A stretch of DNA of 64,000 bases, taken from assembly GCA_900541125.1 (NCBI GenBank), contig UQIK01000007.1, positions 32,165 to 96,164 of the forward strand, given 5' to 3'. The notes below the pieces were generated by a model. That model was given only the letters and a program-made list of their open reading frames with translations. It did no database searches and was not told the origin of the DNA. Positions 34,871 through 42,374 of the stretch are shown one piece after another. The translations under genes were made by a program, and so were the position numbers. Within the stretch, counting starts at the first letter, position 1. Every line of letters starts with the position of its first letter. This DNA is from an uncultured Collinsella sp. (GTDB lineage Bacteria; Actinomycetota; Coriobacteriia; Coriobacteriales; Coriobacteriaceae).

Positions 34871-35824
34871 TTAGCCGTGGAAGCGAGCTGTGGGTGCAAG
34901 CGGCTGTTCGCGAAAGACGCGCTCGACGGCAGCGCGGTATTCGTCGACCTTTTTGGTCTTGCGTACGATCTTGTGGACGGTAGCGGGATCAGCGAAAGCG
35001 CACTTGGCGTAGAACCACCACTCCTTCATGCGGAAGACCGCATTGCCGCCAATCTCTTCTGCATATGCCGCAAACAGCGTGTCGTGGAAGCGCTGCAGCT
35101 CAGCAGCCGTTGCAGCAGGGCCGCCCTTGACCATGCGAGCCAGAGCGGGGTTCGCGAGCAGGCCACGCCCCAACATCACATGGCGCGTGCCGGGATAGGC
35201 CTCCACCAGCGCATCCATATCCTCAAGATCAAAAATATCGCCGTTATAGGCAACCGGGAACGGCGCACGCTCCAGCGTCTCGCCATAAAACTCTTTGCGC
35301 GGCGAGCCCGCATAACGGTCCTTCTGCACGCGCGGATGCACGATCAGCTCTGCCAGCGGCATGCGGCAATATAGATCGAGTACGCGCTCGTATTCGTCGT
35401 CGCTCTCCAACCCCAACCTGGTCTTGACCGATACCGGCAGCGGAGAGCGCTCACACACGTCACTCAAGAACACCTCAAGTTCGTCGAGATTACGCAAGAA
35501 ACCCGAGCCCTTGCCCTTGGCGACAACCGTCCCCGAGGGGCAACCCAAGTTGAGATTGACCTCGCGATAGCCCATGTCGGCGAGCACCTGTGCCGCCCAC
35601 ACAAACTCGTCCGCGTTCTTGGACATCAGCTGAGGCACCACGTTGAGCCCCTGGTTATTGGCAGGATCGATCTCCTTAAACGCCTTGCCGCCAAAGCGGT
35701 TTCCCACCCGCGGCGGCGGCAAAAACGGCGTGTAATAGCAATCGAGCGCACCGAAGCACTCCGCATGCACGCGACGGAACACATGCCCGGTAATCCCCTC
35801 CATAGGGGCCAGCGAAAGGATCAT
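34871..35824 (-). CDS. tRNA-dihydrouridine synthase
   Basis: 317 residues. FMN-dependent TIM barrel of the Dus family: LSLAPMEGITGHVFR at the N-terminus, the NLGCPSG motif with the catalytic Cys near residue 100, VSVKTRLG, LIVHPRVQKDRY and MLGRGLLANPAL for phosphate binding. It reduces specific uridines in the tRNA D-loop; which of DusA/B/C it corresponds to is unclear. It sits alone between two repeat-rich stretches. Confidence 0.9.
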   Translation of the reverse strand: MILSLAPMEGITGHVFRRVHAECFGALDCYYTPFLPPPRVGNRFGGKAFKEIDPANNQGLNVVPQLMSKNADEFVWAAQVLADMGYREVNLNLGCPSGTVVAKGKGSGFLRNLDELEVFLSDVCERSPLPVSVKTRLGLESDDEYERVLDLYCRMPLAELIVHPRVQKDRYAGSPRKEFYGETLERAPFPVAYNGDIFDLEDMDALVEAYPGTRHVMLGRGLLANPALARMVKGGPAATAAELQRFHDTLFAAYAEEIGGNAVFRMKEWWFYAKCAFADPATVHKIVRKTKKVDEYRAAVERVFREQPLAPTARFHG

Positions 35825-35849
35825 CTACTCTTCTCTCATATCAACACAA

Positions 35850-35876
35850 CAAAGGGGCCGTCCCTTTGTCACATGC
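35850..35876. repeat. Eroded REP-like palindrome, family A
   Basis: CAAAGGG (35850-35856) pairs with CCCTTTG (35862-35868), and the right side continues TCACATG as in intact copies while the left arm has diverged. It is upstream of the Dus gene. Confidence 0.55.
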
Positions 35877-35957
35877 ATTATGCCTTGCGCTTCAGGCGAT
35901 TCACAAGGAAGAGGTAGCTACTGAACGATGACCACCCTCCAGCCGCACCCCATACAA

Positions 35958-36139
35958 CGAGGTCTAATACTTTTCCCGAGAAGTGAACGAGTGAAAACGG
36001 GCCCCGAAGCATCTGCACTTTCGAGATGCAATTTCCTGCGGTTTTGCCAGCCAAATCCTGCGGGTTTGACGTCTAAAAATGTCGATGCTTCGGAGGCCCA
36101 AGTATGGCCGTTCACTTCTCGGAAAAGTATTAGACCTCG
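35958..36139. repeat. About 180-bp long imperfect palindrome
   Basis: CGAGGTCTAATACTTTT plus CCGAGAAGTGAACG on the left matches the reverse complement at 36109-36139 except for one inserted C. A second nested pair lies further in (GGGCCCCGAAGCATC on the left, GATGCTTCGGAGGCCC on the right). Short frames on both strands are products of the symmetry. It looks like a MITE or folded repeat; no gene is present between 35825 and 36271. Confidence 0.7.
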
Positions 36140-36154
36140 ATTTACATGCCACTC

Positions 36155-36187
36155 AATGTGACAAAGTGGCTGCTCCTTTGTCACATT
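36155..36187. repeat. REP-like palindrome, family A
   Basis: AATGTGACAAAG (36155-36166) pairs with CTTTGTCACATT (36176-36187); the centre TGGCTGCTC differs from other copies. It lies 15 nt from the long palindrome and downstream of the MFS gene. Confidence 0.7.
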
Positions 36188-36271
36188 CGATGAAAAAGGG
36201 CACCGATGTTAGTCGATGCCCCAAAGCGGCTGCAGGTTAAGCCCTACAGCGTATGTCTAAGACGAATCGAA

Positions 36272-37537
36272 CTATTCGTCCCAGGAGAGGTTCTTACCAG
36301 TCTTTTTTGCCAGCAGCAAGAACAGGCCGATAATAACGTTGCATGCGATGCAGAAGATGAAGACGCCCTGGAAGGAGCCGACAAGCTCATAGACCTTCAT
36401 CATAACGGGCATGCCAAAGGCGCCGACGATATAGCCCACGGAGCAGATCAGCGCGAAGATGCGACCGAAATCGCGGGAGCCAAAGACATCCATAACCAAA
36501 ACGGTCAGGGCAGTGCCAGCGATGACGTACATTACGTCGTTCACGCCTGCTGCGAGGATGCTGAGCGTCGAGTTGCCGCTGCTCATCATGAGCATGACAA
36601 AGGAGAGGATGGAGACAGCGAGCCAGCCCAGAATGGCCTTCGTGCTGCCGAACCTATCGCAAGTGGTGCCGACGATCGGATTGAGGAACAGATCGAAGAG
36701 CGATGCAGCGGATACCATGAAGCCGCCCACCATGGGGCTAAAACCAACCTCGGAAGCATACGTCGGGAAGAGCTGGTTCATGCAGCAAGTGAGCTGAACG
36801 AGACAGAGGAAGCCGATGCAGAAGAAGAAGGCAGGCGACTTAATGGCGCGCGCATAGCTAACGCCACGCGTGCTATCCTCGGTCGTCTCCTCGGTCTCGG
36901 TGACCGTCTCGCCCTCGACGTAGCCATAGGGCAGCATGCCCTTGTCCTGAGGCTTGTAGCGGATGATCAGAATGGAAGCTGGGAGAATGAGCACTGCGGA
37001 AACACCGGCGAGCACCAGATAACCAGTTCTCCAGCCAGCGGCCTCGATGACAGAGGTGATGACGGGACTCATGATGAGCATGTAAATCGAGTTCACTGCC
37101 CAAGCGAGACCGATTGCCAGGCCACCAGATTTTTTGAACCACTGGTCAATAACGTCGGACATAGCGACGCCGGTGGTGAAGGCGAAGCAAACGCCAATCA
37201 GGGCGCCAGCGGCGATGAACATCCAGACTTCGGTGTAGAAGGCCATGCCTGCGCCGGCAGCGAGCAAAATAAGCTCGACAACGGGGAGCCAAACCTTGCC
37301 AACGACCTTGGGAATGAGTTTTCCGACAAACGGAAGGGCTGCCGCAAGACCAATGAGCGTTGCGGTGAAGTAATACGAGAAGATGGAATAGTCAAACCCG
37401 AACTCCTCGCACACGGGCGCGACGAAGGAGCCCGCGATGACGCTATAGGATCCGGTCGTGCCGGCAGACATAAGGCCGAGCGCGATTACGAGAACCCATG
37501 CGTAAACCTTGCTGCTCTTTAACTTTGCATTTTCCAT
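36272..37537 (-). CDS. MFS transporter, OFA-like, of the agmatine operon
   Basis: 421 residues from the ATG at 37537 behind TAGGAG. Twelve membrane segments; AWVLVIALGLMSAGTTGSYSVIAGSFVAPVCEEFGFDYS is typical of the oxalate/formate antiporter branch, and QWFKKSGGLAIGLAWAVNS and GFMVSAASLFDLFLNPIVG are further family features. It follows the carbamoyltransferase by 11 nt, as the last gene of the agmatine operon. The likely substrates are agmatine in and putrescine out, by inference. It is a close paralogue of the carrier at 40917-42197. Confidence 0.85.
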   Translation of the reverse strand: MENAKLKSSKVYAWVLVIALGLMSAGTTGSYSVIAGSFVAPVCEEFGFDYSIFSYYFTATLIGLAAALPFVGKLIPKVVGKVWLPVVELILLAAGAGMAFYTEVWMFIAAGALIGVCFAFTTGVAMSDVIDQWFKKSGGLAIGLAWAVNSIYMLIMSPVITSVIEAAGWRTGYLVLAGVSAVLILPASILIIRYKPQDKGMLPYGYVEGETVTETEETTEDSTRGVSYARAIKSPAFFFCIGFLCLVQLTCCMNQLFPTYASEVGFSPMVGGFMVSAASLFDLFLNPIVGTTCDRFGSTKAILGWLAVSILSFVMLMMSSGNSTLSILAAGVNDVMYVIAGTALTVLVMDVFGSRDFGRIFALICSVGYIVGAFGMPVMMKVYELVGSFQGVFIFCIACNVIIGLFLLLAKKTGKNLSWDE

Positions 37538-37548
37538 TGACGCAGCTC

Positions 37549-38613
37549 CTAGAGACCCAGAAGGGCACACATAACGGCCTTGATGGTGTGCTGACGGTTC
37601 TCTGCCTCACGGAAGATGACCGAAGCGTTGGCCTCAAAGCACTCGTCGGCAATCTCGAAACCCTCTGTGATGATCTCGCGATGAAGGTCGTTCTTGCACT
37701 GGTCGAGGAGCATCTTGCCAACACGGTGATCCGCGTTGTGGACAGAGGGAAGCTCATGCATGCAGAAGATGTCGGGATTGTTGGTGCGCTTGCACAGCTC
37801 GCTGGTGACGCGATAGGGGTACAGAGACTCGGCATCGCCCAACCAGGAGTTGTAGTCGTCGGGATCCAGAACCTCTTCTCCGCACTCGGGGTTGATGTAG
37901 CGCCACTCCTCGGTAACGATAACGTCAACGCCATCCAGGGCATCGAGGTCAGAGGTGATGGTAAAGGTCCTATTGGGAGCGTACTTGGCGTAGCAGGCCT
38001 CCACCTCTTCGATCATTTCCTTGCACATCTGATGACGGAGGTCGTCGGGGCCGATGGCGAGGAAGTCCATGTCGAGCATAGCGCACAGACGGCCATACCA
38101 CACTGGGGCGCCGGCGCAGTTGCCAACGAAAGCCATCTTCTTGCCGCGGCTCGTACGCAGACCGCCCCATTGCTCTTCCATCGTAAGAGCGTCAGCGAGC
38201 ATCTGAGTCGGGTGATCGCCGAGAGTAAGGGCATTGATGACCGGGATGTCAACCAGGTCGGCGACGTCATAGAGGAACTGCTCGTCCTTCTGTGCGCGGT
38301 AGACGATGAGATCGTACATGCCGTTAAAGACGCGCATGGCATCCTTGACGGTCTCGCAGTCACCCATGTGGGAGTTGGTCAGATAAGTGAAGCCCATGCC
38401 CAAATCATTGCAGGAGGTCTCGAATGCGCAACGAGTACGGGTCGAGCCCCACTCAAAGTTGGCGAGGACGTTTTTGCCGGGGAAGTAGCGCTGGTCGACA
38501 CCAGACTTCTTCTGAGCCTTAAGGTTCCAGGCAAGATCGATGAGATAGCGGAAATCCTCGGAGGAGAGATCATGGATGTTGATGTAGTCGCGACCGCGGA
38601 GGCTGTTGTTCAT
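37549..38613 (-). CDS. Ornithine/putrescine carbamoyltransferase family enzyme, HELP variant
   Basis: 354 residues from MNNSLRGRDYINIHDL behind AAAGGAAA. The carbamoyl-phosphate site is intact: STRTR at 57-61 and HPTQMLAD with His134 and Gln137. The loop normally reading HCLP in ornithine, putrescine and related enzymes reads HELP at 286-289, placing Glu where the amine-site Cys is expected. Context between agmatine deiminase and an MFS carrier suggests a catabolic putrescine carbamoyltransferase producing putrescine and carbamoyl phosphate. Another amine substrate is possible. No carbamate kinase gene is nearby. Confidence 0.78.
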   Translation of the reverse strand: MNNSLRGRDYINIHDLSSEDFRYLIDLAWNLKAQKKSGVDQRYFPGKNVLANFEWGSTRTRCAFETSCNDLGMGFTYLTNSHMGDCETVKDAMRVFNGMYDLIVYRAQKDEQFLYDVADLVDIPVINALTLGDHPTQMLADALTMEEQWGGLRTSRGKKMAFVGNCAGAPVWYGRLCAMLDMDFLAIGPDDLRHQMCKEMIEEVEACYAKYAPNRTFTITSDLDALDGVDVIVTEEWRYINPECGEEVLDPDDYNSWLGDAESLYPYRVTSELCKRTNNPDIFCMHELPSVHNADHRVGKMLLDQCKNDLHREIITEGFEIADECFEANASVIFREAENRQHTIKAVMCALLGL

Positions 38614-38736
38614 GCCTATTTCCTTTCGAATTATTATCAAAATTATTGTTGAATGTGTCCCCGAGGAAAACACGGATATCCCTCGGGGAGCGGTACATGT
38701 GGCGCCTAAGCCAAAGAGCGCAGGCTCTAAGGCTCA

Positions 38737-39975
38737 CTAACGACTGGCCGCCACGTCCTTAGTCCAGCAGTGCACGCCGCCGCCGGACAGGTTAAGCGCG
38801 AGGGAATCAATCATGATGACTTTGCGATCGGGGAAGCAGCTCTCAAGAACTGCCTTGGCCTGCTCATCCTTCTCTTTCACGACCTCGCTCATGCCCTCGT
38901 GGTAATAACGCTGGCCAAGAACGACGCCGTTGCAAATCAGGAAGTTGCAGTAGCTCGCTGCGGCGTAGAAGTGGACGGGGCCCTCGGGCCAGGGGGTGCC
39001 ATCCATAAACTTGCCGCCCATTTCGTCGATGAAGCCCTTATAGAGCTCGTAATCTTCATCGCCAGGGGCGATAACGACTTCAATAGGCTCGGCGGTGGGC
39101 ATACGAACGATCTCGAAGGGCTTGCCCTCCCAGTCCGTTTCGTTGCTCAGGATCTCGTAGGCTGCCTCAATGCGGCGACGAGACTCTGCTCCAGCCTTGC
39201 TCGAGGCTGCCTCTTCATCGGACACCTCGGCAAGAAGAATCTTGTTCGGAGTGATAAAGCGACACATCTCATCAATGTGAGCTGCAAAGCTCATGCCAAA
39301 GACGGGAGTTCCGTCTTCCTTCTCGTCGAGGATGCCCAGTCGATAGTCGTCGTCCTCGAGCATAGGCTGCGGAAGCCAGACAACCTTGTTGAGGTTGTAG
39401 ATGCGCTTATACTCGGCCTCTACTTCCTCTTTCGTGAACTCGGGATTACGCTTGCGGCATTCCGTGTCCTCGATGGCGATCAGAGTGCCGTGACCGTCAA
39501 ACTCGCGGTCGCCGCCCTCCGAAACCATTTCGGAATTGACGATATCGAAGCAACCGAGCGCAACCGCCATGTGAACGGCTGCCTTACGTGCGGACTGGCA
39601 CTCCGGGGAGTTCTTGTCCCACACGCCGTAATAGGTCCAAGCGGGGTTGACCATATAAGAATGGCCCTTGTCGTCGACCATGATGCTGGGACCGTTGTCG
39701 CGGACATAGAAGTTGGAGTCTTCGAACTGCGTGATCTCGATGCGATCGAGATCAACCCCCTCCTCCTTCAGGCGCGAGCAAGCCTCCTCATAGGAGCCGG
39801 GGGTGCCGCAATTGAGGTTGACCGTAACGTCGCCATACTCGAGCAGAGCCTTGATCACGTCAACGCAGGGCTGGCGGTTATCGTAGCCCTCTGCACGGAT
39901 GTAATCGGGAAGCCATGTCACATAGACGTTGGAGCGCTTCTCGAACTCGCCCGGCATACGATAGTTCTCGTACAT
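38737..39975 (-). CDS. aguA: Agmatine deiminase
   Basis: 412 residues from MYENYRMPGEFEKRSNVYVTWLP behind AAGGA. A guanidine-modifying (PPAD-type) fold with catalytic elements in order: DNGPSIM, SEGGDREFDGHGTLI (acidic residues and His), FAAHIDEMCRF, and GGGVHCWT with nucleophile Cys403. It is somewhat longer than the usual 365-380 residues, with a charged insert around residue 200 and a long linker before the last third. It converts agmatine to N-carbamoylputrescine plus ammonia. First gene of the operon; a TACC-N4-GGTA dyad lies about 85 bp upstream of the start. Confidence 0.88.
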   Translation of the reverse strand: MYENYRMPGEFEKRSNVYVTWLPDYIRAEGYDNRQPCVDVIKALLEYGDVTVNLNCGTPGSYEEACSRLKEEGVDLDRIEITQFEDSNFYVRDNGPSIMVDDKGHSYMVNPAWTYYGVWDKNSPECQSARKAAVHMAVALGCFDIVNSEMVSEGGDREFDGHGTLIAIEDTECRKRNPEFTKEEVEAEYKRIYNLNKVVWLPQPMLEDDDYRLGILDEKEDGTPVFGMSFAAHIDEMCRFITPNKILLAEVSDEEAASSKAGAESRRRIEAAYEILSNETDWEGKPFEIVRMPTAEPIEVVIAPGDEDYELYKGFIDEMGGKFMDGTPWPEGPVHFYAAASYCNFLICNGVVLGQRYYHEGMSEVVKEKDEQAKAVLESCFPDRKVIMIDSLALNLSGGGVHCWTKDVAASR

Positions 39976-40057
39976 GGTTGGTCCTTCCGTCGGGTTTCCC
40001 GCAATGCTGTCCGGCCGCGACAATAGCGGGGTTTCACCTGCTATAGTACTACTATAC

Positions 40058-40071
40058 CTACCGTTCGGTAG
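40058..40071. promoter_or_regulatory. Candidate TetR operator O1 (CTACCG-TT-CGGTAG)
   Basis: A perfect dyad of two 6-bp arms, 83 bp ahead of the agmatine deiminase ATG, lies next to a TATAGT -10-like box on the minus strand. It shares the TACC-N4-GGTA core with a site before the second MFS gene. Confidence 0.6.
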
Positions 40072-40107
40072 ATAATTTTGAATAATTGCCGCTCGCCTAC
40101 TGATACA

Positions 40108-40119
40108 TACCGTTCGCCG
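40108..40119. promoter_or_regulatory. Weaker TetR half-site O2
   Basis: TACCGTTC followed by GCCG conserves the left half of the O1 dyad. It lies about 80 bp ahead of the TetR start, beside TATAGT on the plus strand, so the regulator could also control itself. Confidence 0.4.
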
Positions 40120-40199
40120 TATATAGTGGTCATGTTTGGACACGAATTGATGTCCCGTTGCCATCCTTAATAATGTTGGTAGTGCGGAAGTGATTTGCA

Positions 40200-40778
40200 A
40201 TGGAGAAATGCAGCGTGAGCACAAGAAAAAAAATATTGGACGCAATGTACGATCTTGTGGCAGAAGTCGGTTATGACAAAGCGTCTATCGGAAAGATTTG
40301 CGACTTTGTCGGTATATCCAAGCCGTCGGTGTACTACTACTTTCCCTCAAAAGAGGAGATTTTCACTACGCTCTTGGACAGCATGTTTCCGACCATTGAC
40401 TATCAGCGCGACTACTCGCTAATAGTCGATAGGGACGGGTTCAAGGCCGCGCTTATCGAGCTCGGCAATTCAGTTATAGGTGGCTATCGAAGCGATGAAA
40501 AGCGCCGGCGCGTGCTGGCCGAGGTTAGCGTTCAAGCAAATCGAATTCCTGCAGTTCAGGAACGTCAAGCGACGGCGACCAAACGAACCATGGATGCGCT
40601 TAAAGACATCCTTCTTCATGGTGTAGAGATTGGCGCGTTTTCCGATAGCGCCGACGTAATGCTCTACGTACAAATTCTTTATACCGTTCTGGAGGGAGCA
40701 AGCAATACGGTCGCTCAAGGTGAGGATATTGATGAGAAAGCGGTTTGGGCGGGAATAGTCGAGCTTATGTTCAAATAA
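40200..40778 (+). CDS. TetR/AcrR-family regulator of the agmatine locus
   Basis: 192 residues. The N-terminal HTH is standard (RKKILDAMYDLVAEVGYDKASIGKICDFVGISKPSVYYYFPSKEEIF, residues about 9-55), followed by an all-helical ligand domain. The start may be the ATG at 40200 or a GTG five codons later. It is divergent from the agmatine operon and convergent with the second MFS gene, and both targets carry similar TACC-N4-GGTA dyads. The inducer is probably agmatine or a related polyamine. The sequence is less GC-rich than its surroundings. Confidence 0.88.
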   Translation: MEKCSVSTRKKILDAMYDLVAEVGYDKASIGKICDFVGISKPSVYYYFPSKEEIFTTLLDSMFPTIDYQRDYSLIVDRDGFKAALIELGNSVIGGYRSDEKRRRVLAEVSVQANRIPAVQERQATATKRTMDALKDILLHGVEIGAFSDSADVMLYVQILYTVLEGASNTVAQGEDIDEKAVWAGIVELMFK

Positions 40779-40839
40779 ACCAGCCAAGCTGAAGCGCATG
40801 TTGGCACCCATGGTGCCTGCGGGCAACCTTTAAAACGAA

Positions 40840-40881
40840 AACAGGGGTCGACTCCAGTCTGGCTTGGAGTCGACCCCTGTT
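40840..40881. terminator. Strong bidirectional intrinsic terminator
   Basis: A perfect 17-bp stem (AACAGGGGTCGACTCCA and complement) with an 8-nt loop lies between the convergent TetR and MFS genes. Confidence 0.9.
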
Positions 40882-40916
40882 GCATGGCAATCTATGCCGA
40901 TGCAAATCGGCGCTTA

Positions 40917-42197
40917 TTACTTTTCAGCAGCCTTATTGAGAAAGCCGGAAACGATAGCAAACGCAGCAATCATAAGGTTGCAGGCAATGCAGAAGATAAA
41001 TACTCCCTGGAATGACCCTGCCATGCCGTAAACCTTCATCATGACCGGCATTCCAAAAGCACCGACGACATAGCCCGCTGAGCAAACGATCGAATAGATC
41101 CTTCCAAAATCGCGTGATCCAAAGAGCGAGAGGAGAAGCATCGGCATTGCGGTTCCAACGATGGCGAACATGACATCGTTTACACCAGCTGCAATGATGG
41201 AAACGGTCTCATTGCTTCCGCCAATGATAAGAAGCAGGAATGAAAGAATGCTGACACCTGTCCATGCGACCGTTGCTTTAATTGCGCCAAGCTTGTCGCA
41301 TGTTTTGCCCACGAAGGGATTTAGGAAGATATCGGAGAGTGAAGCTGCCGAGACCATTAAGCTTCCTACGATAGGATTGAAACCGATCTCGCTTGCATAG
41401 GTTGGAAACAGCTGGTTCATGCAGCAGGTGAGCTGCGCCACGCAAAGCAAGAGGACACAGAGAATAAAAGACGGCGTTTTCGCGGCATCGCGGAGTGCCA
41501 TGCCCGAAAGGACATCTTCCTGCTCATCGGCGCTGCAGCTCTCATGGGTTTCGGAGGCGGTCTCTCCGTACGGAAGCATATTGCGATCAGAGGGGTTAAG
41601 GCGAATGATAAATGCGCTTGCAGGCAAAATCATAGCTGCAGAAACGGCCGCAAGCACGATGTATCCCGTACGCCAGCCTTGCTGCTCGATGACCAGCGTA
41701 ATGACAGGACTCAATAACAGCGTGCAGAGAGAATTAACGCCCCAAGCGAGGCCGATGGCGAGACCGGACGATTTGCTGAACCATTGGTCAATGACATCGG
41801 ACATGCAGACGCCCGTTGTAAACGAAAAGCAGATGCCGATCACTGCGGCGGAGACGGTGAACATCCAGACCTCGGTGTAGAACGCCATTGCGGCGCCGGC
41901 GGCAATAAGGACGAGTTCAATGCAAATATGCCATGGTTTGCCGATTACTTTTGGAATGAAGCGACTCAAAAGCGGAAGCCCAAGCGCAAGGCCAAGAAGA
42001 ATCGCGGTGAAATAGAGAGAAAAAGAAGTGTAGTCAAAGCCCAGATCTTCACATACTGGAGCAACGAATGAGCCGGCAATAATGCTATATGTGCCAGTTG
42101 TTCCGGCGGACATTAAGCCGAGCGCAATAACGACGACCCAAGCAAATGCGCCGCTTTCACGGAGACAATCTTTTTTGGCTGGTGTGGTGAGAGTCAT
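40917..42197 (-). CDS. Second OFA-like MFS transporter, paralogue of the operon carrier
   Basis: 426 residues from MTLTTPAKKD at 42197 behind TGGAG. It is nearly colinear with the carrier at 36272 (shared VVIALGLMSAGTTGTYSIIAGS, QWFSKSSGLAIGLAWGVNS, CCMNQLFPTYASEIGF and GSRDFGRIYSIVCSAGYVVGAFG). An extended cytosolic loop (ASETHESCSADEQEDVLS) is specific to this copy. It is a monocistronic gene with two TACC-N4-GGTA-type dyads upstream, so regulation by the same TetR protein is likely. A duplicated transporter suggests two related substrates or different affinities. Confidence 0.85.
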   Translation of the reverse strand: MTLTTPAKKDCLRESGAFAWVVVIALGLMSAGTTGTYSIIAGSFVAPVCEDLGFDYTSFSLYFTAILLGLALGLPLLSRFIPKVIGKPWHICIELVLIAAGAAMAFYTEVWMFTVSAAVIGICFSFTTGVCMSDVIDQWFSKSSGLAIGLAWGVNSLCTLLLSPVITLVIEQQGWRTGYIVLAAVSAAMILPASAFIIRLNPSDRNMLPYGETASETHESCSADEQEDVLSGMALRDAAKTPSFILCVLLLCVAQLTCCMNQLFPTYASEIGFNPIVGSLMVSAASLSDIFLNPFVGKTCDKLGAIKATVAWTGVSILSFLLLIIGGSNETVSIIAAGVNDVMFAIVGTAMPMLLLSLFGSRDFGRIYSIVCSAGYVVGAFGMPVMMKVYGMAGSFQGVFIFCIACNLMIAAFAIVSGFLNKAAEK

Positions 42198-42235
42198 GGT
42201 TGCTCCATTTCTATCGGCAATACATCCTATATGCC

Positions 42236-42247
42236 TACCGATAGGTA
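42236..42247. promoter_or_regulatory. Candidate TetR operator O3 (TACC-GATA-GGTA)
   Basis: Same arm spacing as O1, 39 bp ahead of the MFS start; the flanks TATATG and TATATAAA are AT-rich as expected for a promoter. Confidence 0.55.
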
Positions 42248-42302
42248 TATAAACCAGAGGACTCTTCGTCAAGCATTAAGCGGGGAGAGGGAGTTCTTAA
42301 CC

Positions 42303-42314
42303 TGCCGAACGGTA
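42303..42314. promoter_or_regulatory. Candidate TetR operator O4 (TGCC-GAAC-GGTA)
   Basis: One mismatch to the TACC-N4-GGTA pattern, about 56 bp upstream of O3. Its GAAC centre is the reverse complement of the O1 centre. Confidence 0.4.
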
Positions 42315-42341
42315 ATTAGACCCCGTTTTCGCAAGGGTCTC

Positions 42342-42374
42342 AATGTGACAAAGGGACTGTCCCTTTGTCACATT
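42342..42374. repeat. REP-like palindrome, family A, overlapping a stop codon
   Basis: Perfect 15-bp arms AATGTGACAAAGGGA and complement around CTG. The right arm runs into the stop codon of the ABC/FtsX gene (42373-42375). It is the most intact copy of the family. Confidence 0.8.
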
